Origin: a virus | Direction: 5' to 3' (one strand) | Length of the DNA: 64,000 nt | IMG/VR virus record: IMGVR_UViG_3300032093_000070 | Location: 17,010-81,009 of that record | Shown here: positions 1-8,771 of the stretch, one piece after another | How the letters are laid out: the number at the start of each line of letters is the position of its first letter | Position numbering within the stretch: position 1 is the first letter of the stretch | Notes under the pieces: model-generated | Seen by the model: only the letters and a program-made list of their open reading frames with translations | Told to the model about the DNA's origin: nothing | Databases searched by the model: none | Position numbers and translations under genes: made by a program

Positions 1-74
1 TTGCGCTGTCCACCTATCTTTTTTGATAGTCGTACCTCGTGCTTCTTTGACTCGCGTTGACCCTTACTCTTCAT
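1..74 (-). CDS. Possible Holliday-junction-resolvase/RecB-like nuclease, N-terminal fragment
   Basis: An ATG at 72-74 opens a frame that overlaps the end of recA by 11 bases and runs off the left edge. The 24 visible residues are basic and contain KHEVRLSKKIGGQR. This resembles the start of small phage nucleases of the Hjc/RecB type, which begin with a KHE..LAKKLGG-like segment. Position directly after recA fits recombination. No strong ribosome binding site is seen and the catalytic part lies outside the window, so the function is tentative. Confidence 0.4.
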   Translation of the reverse strand, partial: MKSKGQRESKKHEVRLSKKIGGQR

Positions 75-1116
75 TTACATGCTTTGACCCGGCTTTAATC
101 GAGTCCAGCACATCCCGTTCTAAGGTCTCGCGCAAATCTATCTCCTCGCGTATGGAGCTAAGCATAGCATCAGAACCCTGCCACTGACGATCCGCATACC
201 TGTAGTAGGCACCAGCTCGTTTGATGACCTTGTTAAGCATGCCAATAGCCAAGATCTCTTTGGCAAAGTCAAAGGATCCAGCTGGGAGTTCTCCGCCTTC
301 GGCAAAATAAAAGTCAACCAAAGCTACCTGTGAAGGAGGGGCGGACTTATTCTTCAATACTCTTACCTTGATGGTTTGCCCTACTCGGCGCTTTTCCTGC
401 CCAGTGCCAGATTCAATCCAATCGTCTCTTCGTACCTCGATACGGGTGAAGAAGGCATAGTCTTTTCCCAATCCGCCTGGTGTTGTTCGTGGGTCTCCAT
501 ACATTACTCCAATCTTTGATCGCCATTGGTTAATCATTAAACCAATGAATGGTCTTTCTGGTTTTGTAAGACTTCTCTTGCTGGCTTTACCGACCTTACG
601 AAAGAATTTATTAGTAAGTAGCGCCCCACGTCCCACTGTAGCTGTCTCCATCTCCGCCGCATTTTCCGTCGTAGGGACGAGGGCGGGAAGACTGTCAATG
701 ACAATACAATCCACAGCCTTTGACTGAGCGATTTGAACAACTGCCTCATATGCCTCTTCCATAATGTTTGTAGAAACTACATAGACTCGTGAAGGATCAA
801 CCCCACATATCTGAGCATACTCTGGCACCCACTCTTCTGCCGCTACCCACACCGTGGTGAACTCAGGATCTCTGGCTTGATTAGCCGCAATCGTCTTCAA
901 GGCTATAGCAGTCTTTCCGTTGCTTGCCTCACCAATAATTTCGTGCCATTGATTAGCTGGCCAGCCACCACCAAGTGCAACATCAACAGCAACGGATCCG
1001 CTTGTAAGTCGTTTACCTGATTCTGTAATTTCTGAACCTAAAACAATAGTGTCATCGCCCATTTTTTTATTTATTGCGGCAAAAACTTTTGCCAAATCGC
1101 CAGTAAGAGTAGTCAT
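64..1116 (-). CDS. recA: RecA-like recombinase
   Basis: This 350-residue protein is a RecA-type ATPase for strand exchange and recombination-dependent replication. The Walker A motif GEASNGKT lies at residues 62-69 and the Walker B strand CIVID at 137-141. The DNA-binding L2 region and the strand after it (around 196-230, with INQWRSKIG, TPGGLGKDY and TRIEVRR) follow the RecA pattern of Gly-Gly followed by a basic strand. Length matches bacterial RecA. The start ATG overlaps the stop of the upstream 119-aa gene by one base (TAATG), indicating translational coupling. It is the last complete gene of the replication cluster. Confidence 0.95.
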   Translation of the reverse strand: MTTLTGDLAKVFAAINKKMGDDTIVLGSEITESGKRLTSGSVAVDVALGGGWPANQWHEIIGEASNGKTAIALKTIAANQARDPEFTTVWVAAEEWVPEYAQICGVDPSRVYVVSTNIMEEAYEAVVQIAQSKAVDCIVIDSLPALVPTTENAAEMETATVGRGALLTNKFFRKVGKASKRSLTKPERPFIGLMINQWRSKIGVMYGDPRTTPGGLGKDYAFFTRIEVRRDDWIESGTGQEKRRVGQTIKVRVLKNKSAPPSQVALVDFYFAEGGELPAGSFDFAKEILAIGMLNKVIKRAGAYYRYADRQWQGSDAMLSSIREEIDLRETLERDVLDSIKAGSKHVNEE

Positions 1117-1475
1117 TAAATGTGTCCTATGATCGTTTGTGGATTAAATCCGCCAGATTGTACTTGTTTAGCAGCTTGAGTTGGACCCTGTGATTGTTGA
1201 CCACCTACTATGCCGGCACCAACGCCGGATCCACTCTGTTGAATTGGGTAACCGCAGTCATAGCATCTAGCTCTTGACTCCGCTGTACCGCCGTAGTTTG
1301 AACTTCCGCAACCAGGACAACGAGGTGACATTTGAATCTGTTGTGATGGTGGGTAGTGTGATTGAACAGGTTGTTGAAAGGTTGGTTGTGGTTGTACCAA
1401 TGGAACTTGTTGAGCAGGTACCTGTGGTGTGGGATTACCTAGTTTCTTTGACCACCAATCAGAAGCCATCTTCAT
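1116..1475 (-). CDS. Pro/Gln-rich zinc-ribbon protein
   Basis: Unrecognised 119-residue protein. Residues about 20-50 are rich in proline and glutamine and probably unstructured. A single zinc ribbon follows, with CPGC and CYDC pairs (around residues 53-77), then a Gly/Gln-rich tail ending in FNPQTIIGHI. It overlaps the preceding gene by 17 bases and recA by one base, so it is co-expressed with polA and recA. A small adaptor or DNA-binding accessory is possible, but nothing in the sequence fixes a function. Confidence 0.7.
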   Translation of the reverse strand: MKMASDWWSKKLGNPTPQVPAQQVPLVQPQPTFQQPVQSHYPPSQQIQMSPRCPGCGSSNYGGTAESRARCYDCGYPIQQSGSGVGAGIVGGQQSQGPTQAAKQVQSGGFNPQTIIGHI

Positions 1476-1941
1476 CCTCCAACTTCTTTATCGCTATGTC
1501 CGATGCTATCGCATTATTGGTAACTAGCCCTAATTGCAACGCTATGGAGAAGCCCCCTACTAGGCTTGATACCGCAATGGCTTTGTAAACGGACTGCATG
1601 GTTATCATATCGTCTTCAAGATCAGCGGTTTCTGAGATCACCCCAGCTTTTTGCATCTCTTTTAACTGCATACTGGACACCGCGTCCGCGGCTACATCTG
1701 ATATAAAATCAAGGTACGGCATTAGATCTAAAACTTGTTCGAGGCGTAACTCGCTGTCCTGTCTTTCCTTTTTATTTCCCTCTTCGCTTACTGGAGTTAA
1801 ACCAATCAGTTCGGCAATCTCATTCTCATGCCCCATGCCGGTGTCGTATATGTACCACCGCATTAAAGTTGTTAGGGGAACATCTTTGCTAACTGTTACA
1901 AAGTCATTATCTTTTCCAAAGAGCTTACGAAACCATCTCAC
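1459..1941 (-). CDS. Conserved-looking hypothetical protein between polA and recA
   Basis: A 160-residue protein of unknown function. The start is GTG and overlaps the polA stop as GTGA. The first half is charged (RWFRKLFGKDN, then an acidic stretch). The last third has a hydrophobic segment (AIAVSSLVGGFSIALQLGLVT, about 123-143) that could be one membrane helix or a buried helix, followed by an acidic tail. Its place in the replication operon suggests a role in DNA metabolism, but no motif supports one. Confidence 0.65.
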   Translation of the reverse strand: MRWFRKLFGKDNDFVTVSKDVPLTTLMRWYIYDTGMGHENEIAELIGLTPVSEEGNKKERQDSELRLEQVLDLMPYLDFISDVAADAVSSMQLKEMQKAGVISETADLEDDMITMQSVYKAIAVSSLVGGFSIALQLGLVTNNAIASDIAIKKLEDEDGF

Positions 1942-3905
1942 TTAGCCTCACCCCACCGTGTCACAACAGCCATGTCGGCCAACAGTGGGACCTTCAAAAC
2001 ATTTATATTTTCCATGGCATCACGGATCGCTTCCTTAGTCTCTTCAACCAAATGGTCTGGAGCTAGGGTAACTAATTCGTCGTGAACGGTAAGTATGAGC
2101 TTGGATTCCTTTGGCAGTCTTTCGTATGCCCTAACCATAGCTAATTTTATAATATCCGCAGCGGAACCCTGAATGCGGGTATTGAACGCCTGTCTTTCAG
2201 CTGAGGCTCGTAGCGCTATATTGTTAGAACGAATGTCTGGTAGGTAGCGACGCCTCTTGTAAAGGGTACTAACATAACCAAGCTTCTTGGCTACTCCAAT
2301 CACCAACTGCTTATAGTTGCCAACAGAAGGGAATCGATCAGAGAAATTTGTAAGAAGATCCCTAGCCTCCTGTATAGAGCAACCAATCTGACGAGCAATC
2401 TTGTCTGGGCCAACGCCGTAGGCAATAGATAGAACCAGCACCTTACCTGCTTTGCGATCCACACCCATCTCATTACCTACAGTGGTATAGATGTCACTGC
2501 CGTCAAGGTAGTTCTTGATCATGATGGGGTCTTCTGACATGGAAGCAATGATGCGTGGTTCAATCTGTGAGTAGTCTGCTACCACTAACTTGTAACCCTC
2601 TGGTGCATAAAATAAGTTTCTAATGGCGCGACCATGATCTGTGTTAGGCGCAGGAACATTCTGCAAGTTTGGATTCTTACTAGAAAATCTACCTGTCTCA
2701 GCCCCCCAAGGAATAAAGTCTGCATAGATCTTTCCATTAACTAACAGGCTGTCTCTGTGCTCAACCTTTGACTTACCATTTGTCGTCTTTACAACCTCGC
2801 CGCCTAAGTAAGGGACAACATAGGTGCTCAATAACTTGTTTAGATCTGAGTACTCAAGTAGTACCTTTACTAGCTCGTCAGTCTCTCTAAAGTCCTCTAA
2901 AGCCTCAGCTGATACTGAATAATCTTTGTAAGTCTTTTCGCCTTCTTTATCTTTACCTTTGCCTGTCAAAAGCTTTGGCTTCAATCCTCGACAGCCCTCT
3001 TCCTTTGGGCCGTACAAGATGTATTGTTTTTCAGCATTTGAATTGATGTTAAAAACTCCGCCGATCCTATAGATCTCTTTCTTTACTTCTTCTACCTCTA
3101 CGCTGATCTTGTCGTATAAAACCTGTAACTGATCTGTGTCAATAGATGCCCCAGTCAGCTTCATCTCACAAAGGACGCGTAACACATCCATTTCTAAGTT
3201 CATTACCTCGTTAACATTTGCTTCTTTTAATTTAGGAACAAGGTTCTGCCAGAGGAGGAAAGTGTATTTAGCATCTAGGTATGAGTACTTAGCAACCTCA
3301 CTAAAACTGTAGTCCTCTACTTTATGACCAATGCCCTTCTCCATGCTGTAACCAAGTTCTCTTTGCAAACAATCATCAAGACCAAGACGACCACGATTTT
3401 GATTACTGTTGTATAAGAAGGAAGCCATCAAGGTATCAAAGTAAGGCTTACAAGGAACCTCACCGCCGTAATACTTTGCAACAGAACTAAGATCAAAACC
3501 TAAATTGTGCCCAATCTTTAATGCTTTATCGTTGAAGAATAAAGGCTGGAGTGCTTTGAATACTTCACTCGGGTATAACTGTGCAGGGGCTTTGCCAAAC
3601 TCTTTAACAGCTTTTTTCTTATCCCGCGAATAATCTGACTCACGAGCTGGTAATCCTTCAAGTACACGCTTTTCCCCTTGACCGGTAAGCGGATAGGTTT
3701 CACCAATAAACTCACCGTTAGGATGACCAAGTGGTATGACATCGCACCTGCCATAAGTCGCAAACGATAACCAAAGGACTTCATTGACAGCAGGTACTTC
3801 CCTTCGATCACCTACAGTTTCAACATCAAATGCAAAAGCATCTTGCTGTAGGTAGTACGAAATCATTTCGTCTAACTGATCTTTAGTCGTAATTATAAAA
3901 GTCAC
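1938..3905 (-). CDS. polA: Family A DNA polymerase with 3'-5' exonuclease domain
   Basis: Replicative DNA polymerase of 655 residues. The N-terminal proofreading domain looks intact: D27 and E29 in FDVET, N134/D138 in HNLGFD and D211 in YLDAKY. The polymerase domain carries motif A ADYSQIEP (443-450), the O-helix RKAGKVLVLSIAYG (484-497) and motif C LTVHDEL (605-611). There is no 5'-3' exonuclease domain. Aligned to E. coli Pol I, R754, K758 and Y766 are kept and position 762 is leucine (Leu492 here). The start is GTG, supported by GGGAG about 8 bases upstream. A long inverted repeat lies just upstream (3925-3965). Confidence 0.95.
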   Translation of the reverse strand: MTFIITTKDQLDEMISYYLQQDAFAFDVETVGDRREVPAVNEVLWLSFATYGRCDVIPLGHPNGEFIGETYPLTGQGEKRVLEGLPARESDYSRDKKKAVKEFGKAPAQLYPSEVFKALQPLFFNDKALKIGHNLGFDLSSVAKYYGGEVPCKPYFDTLMASFLYNSNQNRGRLGLDDCLQRELGYSMEKGIGHKVEDYSFSEVAKYSYLDAKYTFLLWQNLVPKLKEANVNEVMNLEMDVLRVLCEMKLTGASIDTDQLQVLYDKISVEVEEVKKEIYRIGGVFNINSNAEKQYILYGPKEEGCRGLKPKLLTGKGKDKEGEKTYKDYSVSAEALEDFRETDELVKVLLEYSDLNKLLSTYVVPYLGGEVVKTTNGKSKVEHRDSLLVNGKIYADFIPWGAETGRFSSKNPNLQNVPAPNTDHGRAIRNLFYAPEGYKLVVADYSQIEPRIIASMSEDPIMIKNYLDGSDIYTTVGNEMGVDRKAGKVLVLSIAYGVGPDKIARQIGCSIQEARDLLTNFSDRFPSVGNYKQLVIGVAKKLGYVSTLYKRRRYLPDIRSNNIALRASAERQAFNTRIQGSAADIIKLAMVRAYERLPKESKLILTVHDELVTLAPDHLVEETKEAIRDAMENINVLKVPLLADMAVVTRWGEAK

Positions 3906-3924
3906 AAATAGTCTCCCAATAGGC

Positions 3925-3965
3925 TGAAGGGCTAGTCTAGGGGGTCACCTACAACTAGCCCTTCA
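3925..3965. repeat. 11-bp perfect inverted repeat upstream of polA
   Basis: Arms TGAAGGGCTAG (3925-3935) and CTAGCCCTTCA (3955-3965) enclose a 19-base loop, in the gap between the 221-aa gene and polA. There is no T-tract on the minus strand after the stem, so it is not a typical terminator. It could be an RNA hairpin in the polA leader or a protein-binding operator. Confidence 0.55.
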
Positions 3966-3977
3966 ACATCTCACTGT

Positions 3978-4643
3978 TTAGGACAAAGCGTTAGCGATTG
4001 CCTCTAGCTCATCCCAAGTTGGCGCTTTAAAAATAGAACTATCGTACGCTTGCATTTCGTTAACGATAGGGGTGACGGCAGCAAGATCAATGCCCCAGTC
4101 CTCTTGTAGATCTCTCTCTTTGACTGGGTTTACCTGATAGGTAATCGCAGCCATCTCACCAGTTCTACTAAGAGCCCAGTAGCTTCTATTTAACGGGCCG
4201 AATTGTTGATTGTGGTGCGCTGCATAAAGAGTTTTATACAAACGCGGAGTTGCCTTTAATACCTGACGCTGAGGTCCACCTTGGGCGCTGAGGTTGGCAA
4301 TAGTAAATGCGCGAATATGGCGAGGAACGCTTCCAAGCTTTACGCATAATGGATCATTAGATCCTAGGGAGATGTATGAACGCTTTCCAGAAGTTTTCTG
4401 AGTAAGCCAATGCTCTTTGTAAGAAGCAAATGGTGTTGCGCTCGGATCAATGAACTTAACGATCTGGAATTGACCGTCAATGAATTTGAAATCAACTGGG
4501 TAATTTCCACCGCCAGCGGCTGGGGTATCCCATCCACTTGATGAAATAGCGTTTGATGGACGACCTGCGATTTCTGTAGCATTTTGTACTGAAAAATCAT
4601 CATTCTCAGTAACGATAGGTGTTTCTTCTCTATTGATTGCCAT
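3978..4643 (-). CDS. Possible single-stranded DNA-binding protein
   Basis: A 221-residue acidic-to-neutral protein in the replication operon, directly upstream of polA. The central part (about 60-105) has a pattern of aromatic and Cys/His residues (FASYKEHWL, GKRSYISLGS, DPLCVKLG). It recalls phage proteins annotated as ssDNA-binding, in which HW...GKRSF.C...CPLC..G forms a small zinc site, but only one of the usual cysteines is present. The C-terminus is helical and acidic. The coding call is firm; the function rests on position and weak motif resemblance. Confidence 0.45.
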   Translation of the reverse strand: MAINREETPIVTENDDFSVQNATEIAGRPSNAISSSGWDTPAAGGGNYPVDFKFIDGQFQIVKFIDPSATPFASYKEHWLTQKTSGKRSYISLGSNDPLCVKLGSVPRHIRAFTIANLSAQGGPQRQVLKATPRLYKTLYAAHHNQQFGPLNRSYWALSRTGEMAAITYQVNPVKERDLQEDWGIDLAAVTPIVNEMQAYDSSIFKAPTWDELEAIANALS

Positions 4644-4654
4644 TAGTATTCTTT

Positions 4655-5122
4655 CTATTTGGTTTCGGTTGCGCGGATGTTAGTCCACGCCTCGGCTAAC
4701 TCTTTGCTGAGTTGCCGGTGTTCGGACCATTCTATACGGGTTACCGTAAGGAGTCCAGCCTTATCCAGCATCTCTACAAAGGTTTCAATCATTGCTCTAG
4801 ACCACATCCTTCGACCTGGGCGTTTAGTCCCATACTTGTCAATGGTGTCAGACAACCGATAAGGCGAGGCAGGAATATGCCCTTCCTTGATCCACGTGCG
4901 GATTGTTATTACGGGTCGTCCAACAGCTGAGGCTAAAGCTCCGATAGTAAACATCTCGATATCAGTCCCGTTAGGCAAAGTTTTTTTGTAAGGCTTTGCA
5001 TCCCAGTTTTTATCAACTGTTACTTCCGGATCTTTTTGCACAGGCGCTTTACGCTTGCGCTTACTGCCTGGATAATAATCATCCAGATCAGCAAAACTAT
5101 TTTCAATGAAGTCTTCGCTCAT
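4655..5122 (-). CDS. MerR/excisionase-type HTH DNA-binding protein
   Basis: 155 residues. After a basic linker (KRKRK at 21-25), residues 58-90 read FTIGALASAVGRPVITIRTW followed by a basic wing. This is the helix-turn-helix plus wing pattern of MerR-like and excisionase-like domains. The C-terminal third (about 108-150) is helical. It overlaps the next gene upstream as ATGA. It probably binds a specific DNA site in replication control or transcription. No effector or recombinase partner is visible nearby. Confidence 0.7.
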   Translation of the reverse strand: MSEDFIENSFADLDDYYPGSKRKRKAPVQKDPEVTVDKNWDAKPYKKTLPNGTDIEMFTIGALASAVGRPVITIRTWIKEGHIPASPYRLSDTIDKYGTKRPGRRMWSRAMIETFVEMLDKAGLLTVTRIEWSEHRQLSKELAEAWTNIRATETK

Positions 5123-5526
5123 GCTTCTTTAACGAGGAAGGCGTAAGTAATTTTCTCTGGGAACATGGAGTCAATGTCTGCCTCAGAAAGCTTGCCCTCA
5201 TAGAAAGCAGCCATGATCGCAGACTCATCTAATGTTGGAATCATTTTGATGCACTGCTCTTTAATGCCGCGTTCTTCAAGAAGCTTTTCGGCAACAGTAA
5301 TATCAAGATTTTTAAAAACTTTGCGTTGTTTTGTTAATGTAATTTCGCCTTTAATTGGGTCTTCAACAGTAAGAGTAAGATGACCCTTTTCAGCAGTCTC
5401 GCCGTTGCTTTCAACGTGCTCAGTTAAACGAGTTTTTAATGTATTGACGCGATTGGTGAGTAGCTCTACTTCACCCTTTAATGATAGATACTGTCTAAGA
5501 CTTGTTCTTAGATCTTCTAAAATCAT
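5119..5526 (-). CDS. Coiled-coil protein of the replication operon, unknown function
   Basis: The ATG at 5524-5526 is preferred (135 residues) over a TTG 27 bases upstream, because AAGGGGGT sits at good spacing before the ATG. The N-terminus is a heptad-like helix (about 1-45, leucine-rich with charged residues), followed by a beta segment and a C-terminal helical part with acidic ends. The layout of helix, then substrate-like strand, then helix recalls small phage replication or recombination accessory proteins, but no family is recognised. Confidence 0.6.
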   Translation of the reverse strand: MILEDLRTSLRQYLSLKGEVELLTNRVNTLKTRLTEHVESNGETAEKGHLTLTVEDPIKGEITLTKQRKVFKNLDITVAEKLLEERGIKEQCIKMIPTLDESAIMAAFYEGKLSEADIDSMFPEKITYAFLVKEA

Positions 5527-5554
5527 TTTGACCCCCTTGTTAGGTGGGTTCAAA

Positions 5555-5713
5555 TTAATCTAAAGGGTCTACCTCTGTCAAGTACTTCTCTAGCGCGGCG
5601 ATAATCACGCTGGTTACGGTCACCTTCTGGCGGGCAGCTTTCTTTTGCACGGCAAGCCAAAGGTCGTCAGGGACGCGGATCGTCCTCGTAGGGGTCTTAG
5701 GTGCGTTAGGCAT
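5555..5713 (-). CDS. Ribbon-helix-helix (CopG/Arc-type) protein
   Basis: A 52-residue gene between the helicase gene and the coiled-coil gene, with ATG at 5711-5713 and TAA at 5555-5557. The sequence TIRVPDDLWLAVQKKA gives a beta strand followed by helix 1, and VTVTSVIIAALEKYL gives helix 2: the classic RHH pattern of a dimeric DNA-binding repressor. It begins 9 bases after the helicase stop, so it belongs to the same operon. It may autoregulate the replication genes. Confidence 0.8.
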   Translation of the reverse strand: MPNAPKTPTRTIRVPDDLWLAVQKKAARQKVTVTSVIIAALEKYLTEVDPLD

Positions 5714-5722
5714 CCGAATAGT

Positions 5723-7312
5723 TTATACGGTGGCGTAGGCTAAGAACTGCTTAAGACTGCCTACAGTCATAGGAATTCCACCCTGCTCATCAATACCTTC
5801 GCCGTCAATGACCGCACTTGCCACAGCATTTTTTTGTTGAAGTAGCTCGTACTGTCTATCCTCAATAGATCCGTTAACGATGATGTCTTGGATAACAATT
5901 GACGGCCAAGTAGAACTGGCTCGTTTTATTCTTCCGTTTCGTTGAGTCGCAGAACCACTGCTCCAAGGCAGATCATAGTTAATGAGTAAGTTAGCCGCTG
6001 GAAGATCGACTCCATAACCACCTGCGTCAGAAGAAACCAAAACACGAATAGTAGGATCAGTGTTGAACGCTGTTTTGTTATCTTCTTTTGCCTTGGCATC
6101 TAACTTACCTGAGTACTTTCTACAAATATCTGTGCCTAAAGCATCAGTTATTTTGTCTAACATATCCACATATGTAGCAAATATAACTACCTTGTTAGCA
6201 TCGTTTTGTTCTAAAAATTCTTTTACATATTGGACTAGGAAGTCAAGCTTAGGGGAGGAATCAATTCCATCCAGATACCCAGACTCAACTAACTCGCTGG
6301 CATACATAGATCCTTCGCCGTTCATGGCGGCAAACTTGCGAGCGCTAGTCCTTAACAGATCTGGGTGAGAGCAAAGCATCTTTAAGCAACCTATCTTAGA
6401 CATGATGCGACCTCTGATCTCATCCTCCGGCCCTCCACCTTTGTTCTCTAAACCATAGTGAGCCATAACATTAAAGGAGGCGCCAAATAAGTTCTGAGCT
6501 TCGTCAAGGTCATCCACCAAATCAGTGGCTATCTTGAAGTAAAGCTTTGATGCTTTACGATCTAAAACAATCTTTATAGGATCTTTATGTATGGTGTCAG
6601 GAAGGAAAGGGGCTACATCTGGATCTTTCTGCGCCTTTCGTACGGCTGCTTCCTTCATCTTCTCATGCAAAGTCTTCAAGTTTCTGTAGTGCTGAACCGC
6701 ACCCCAATTGTTTCTAACAATAAAAGCCGAATCAAAGATATCAAATCGACCAAGCACGGATGAATCAACAAACTGCATGATGCTGTATAGCTCTTCAGGC
6801 TTACCGTTTTCTACGGGTGTTCCAGTTAGAGCAAATCTGTACTCTGCGTCGCTTAACTTCTTTACGGCTTTGGATCGTTTTGATCTAAAAGATTTAATTG
6901 CTGTGGCTTCGTCGCAGACGACGAATGATCGTGGGAGTTTAGATACGGATGCCCAGTCATTAACAACCTGCTCGTAGTTAAGAATGATGTAATCAACCCC
7001 TGAAGTCCGCCACGCCATTGCTTCGGCGTACTGCTCTGCTCTTTTCTTTGGCGTTCCATCAATAACCAAAGCTCGTGAAGATCCATCTGTAAACTTCTCA
7101 ATCTGGTTTGCCCACTGGTACTTTAAACTGGATAGGCAAATAATAAGACCTGGCTCATTTATTTTCCGCTCATCCATCAGCTGTTCTATGGCGGCTATGG
7201 TTATGACTGTCTTGCCCAACCCAAGGTCGTAGGCAACCAATACCTTCTTGCGGTCAATCATTCTGTTTACCGCTTCTGGTTGGTAAGGTAAAAGAGATCC
7301 AGTAAATGTCAT
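5723..7312 (-). CDS. SNF2-like superfamily 2 DNA helicase/translocase
   Basis: 529 residues. Motif I (DLGLGKT, 29-35), motif II CDEAT (133-137), motif III TGTP (163-166), and the C-terminal motifs V/VI (GYGVDLPAANLLINYD, then QRNGRIKR) identify an SNF2-type dsDNA translocase. The N-terminal LLPYQPEAV is the Q-like motif that precedes motif I in this family. Phage members are thought to act in replication-fork remodelling or recombination. Its start overlaps the dNMP kinase stop by 4 bases. Confidence 0.9.
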   Translation of the reverse strand: MTFTGSLLPYQPEAVNRMIDRKKVLVAYDLGLGKTVITIAAIEQLMDERKINEPGLIICLSSLKYQWANQIEKFTDGSSRALVIDGTPKKRAEQYAEAMAWRTSGVDYIILNYEQVVNDWASVSKLPRSFVVCDEATAIKSFRSKRSKAVKKLSDAEYRFALTGTPVENGKPEELYSIMQFVDSSVLGRFDIFDSAFIVRNNWGAVQHYRNLKTLHEKMKEAAVRKAQKDPDVAPFLPDTIHKDPIKIVLDRKASKLYFKIATDLVDDLDEAQNLFGASFNVMAHYGLENKGGGPEDEIRGRIMSKIGCLKMLCSHPDLLRTSARKFAAMNGEGSMYASELVESGYLDGIDSSPKLDFLVQYVKEFLEQNDANKVVIFATYVDMLDKITDALGTDICRKYSGKLDAKAKEDNKTAFNTDPTIRVLVSSDAGGYGVDLPAANLLINYDLPWSSGSATQRNGRIKRASSTWPSIVIQDIIVNGSIEDRQYELLQQKNAVASAVIDGEGIDEQGGIPMTVGSLKQFLAYATV

Positions 7313-7848
7313 CTGTGTAAGGCTGCAACCACTTCTAAAGAAAGGTCTTTAAAGTCCCCGCTATTATCAACGATGCGATCGTAGGAATAACCATCCATTT
7401 GAGTCTCTGAGATATGGGAGTTGACCGCGGTAACGCCGGGGCGAATGACTCTCCAGATCTGACCACCACGTTTCTTTATGGCTTCAGCTTCGTTAATAAA
7501 CCTGACATCCGTTATGACTAATCCATCATTTTGGGTAGGTGTGCTGAGGGCAGCGTTAATCCAAACATCTTCGCCCAAATAGTTTCTAGCTGAAACCCCA
7601 AGGTCTTGTAGTAAACGACGAACCTCTGGGTGCTGTTTAGCGCCCTCCCATCCGTTCAAAGCAACAAGGTCTGACAAAGTAGTGTGATTGTAATTTGATG
7701 GGCCAATGCCTACATAAGGATTTAAATCCAAAAGCATGTGCCTAATGTTGTCTGCAAAGGCAACTCTGGTATATCCATAGTTCTCTACGAGAAATTGAGC
7801 CACGGTGTCTTTGCCGGATCTTGCGTATCCAGATAACCCAATGATCAT
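7309..7848 (-). CDS. Deoxynucleoside monophosphate kinase-like P-loop kinase
   Basis: 179 residues with a P-loop GLSGYARSGKDT at 4-15, like T4 gp1 and other phage dNMP kinases, and a downstream segment (VITDVRFINEAEAIKKRGGQ) typical of the family. It would phosphorylate dNMPs to feed phage DNA synthesis. It overlaps both neighbours by 4 bases. The P-loop kinase assignment is firm; substrate preference cannot be read from sequence. Confidence 0.85.
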   Translation of the reverse strand: MIIGLSGYARSGKDTVAQFLVENYGYTRVAFADNIRHMLLDLNPYVGIGPSNYNHTTLSDLVALNGWEGAKQHPEVRRLLQDLGVSARNYLGEDVWINAALSTPTQNDGLVITDVRFINEAEAIKKRGGQIWRVIRPGVTAVNSHISETQMDGYSYDRIVDNSGDFKDLSLEVVAALHR

Positions 7849-8771
7849 ACGACTGCCTTCTTCCCTTGAGCTATGTGCTTGGCTTTTTCTAGTCCCAACC
7901 TTATCTCATCTAAGCTCATAGCCCCGACATCCTTCATATCTGTGTGTTGGTAGTTAAAAAACCACGCCTCTACCCCCATCTCTTGGCACTTGTTCAGTAG
8001 CTCAATTGATGAGGAGGTTCCCGCTAAGTCGTTGTCCATAGCAAAGATAATGCGGTCAGCCCCTCGAATAGCGTTCAATTGAGACTGAGATACTAAAGCG
8101 CCCATAGTAGCCACCCCGCCAGTAAAACCTAAAGAGTGTAAGCGAACCGTATCTAAAGGAGACTCAACTACGATCATGTCTCCGCCTTTGTATTGCTGAT
8201 ACCCAAACAAAGAATGACTCTTTTTCATCTTAGGAGGTTGGTTGTTAAAGTAACGAGACGCAAATCCCTTTTCTTGCCATCCTAAAAGCTTTCCTTGTAG
8301 ATCTCTAACAGGAAGAATCCAATTATTTTTTCTGTGATCCCACAACACTTGGTAGTGCTGAGCTGAGGTTAGAAGTAAGCCTCGTGATGTCAAAGCTTCA
8401 GCTGGCGGATCAACAAAAGCACTTAACATTGATTCGGTGATCAATGACGGCTCTTCAATTGGTTGTTTCTTTTCGTTAGTAACTCTGTGGAATCTTTGTA
8501 CTAAAGCGTCTGGAGAATCCATCCAATCTTTTGCCTTATCAAAGTCAATACCTTTAACATAACTAATAAGACCGTACAGACTTCCCTTGAACTGGCACGA
8601 AAAACAAATGTGTTGACCTGTATCTGCGTTGATCCACCATGACGGATTACGATCCTCGTGACCAGTTCTGTCTTTGTGTGCTGGACAGCTTGCCTGTAGC
8701 TCGCTACCTCGATTAGAAAGTACTTTTATCCCGAGACTAGCGAGAGTAGTTTCCATCTCCTCAGAAGTCAT
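7845..8771 (-). CDS. DnaG-type DNA primase (CHC2 zinc finger plus Toprim)
   Basis: The ATG at 8769-8771 is chosen because TTGGAGGA sits about 8 bases upstream; a longer frame would overlap the helicase gene by over 100 bases. The resulting 308-residue protein has a zinc-binding site C29, H32, C56, C59 (SCPAHKD and ICFSCQ) and a Toprim domain with E203 (VVESPLDTV) and D246/D248 (AMDNDLAG). It lacks the C-terminal helicase-binding domain of long bacterial DnaG. It lies beside the DnaB-like helicase gene, as expected for a primosome. Confidence 0.9.
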   Translation of the reverse strand: MTSEEMETTLASLGIKVLSNRGSELQASCPAHKDRTGHEDRNPSWWINADTGQHICFSCQFKGSLYGLISYVKGIDFDKAKDWMDSPDALVQRFHRVTNEKKQPIEEPSLITESMLSAFVDPPAEALTSRGLLLTSAQHYQVLWDHRKNNWILPVRDLQGKLLGWQEKGFASRYFNNQPPKMKKSHSLFGYQQYKGGDMIVVESPLDTVRLHSLGFTGGVATMGALVSQSQLNAIRGADRIIFAMDNDLAGTSSSIELLNKCQEMGVEAWFFNYQHTDMKDVGAMSLDEIRLGLEKAKHIAQGKKAVV

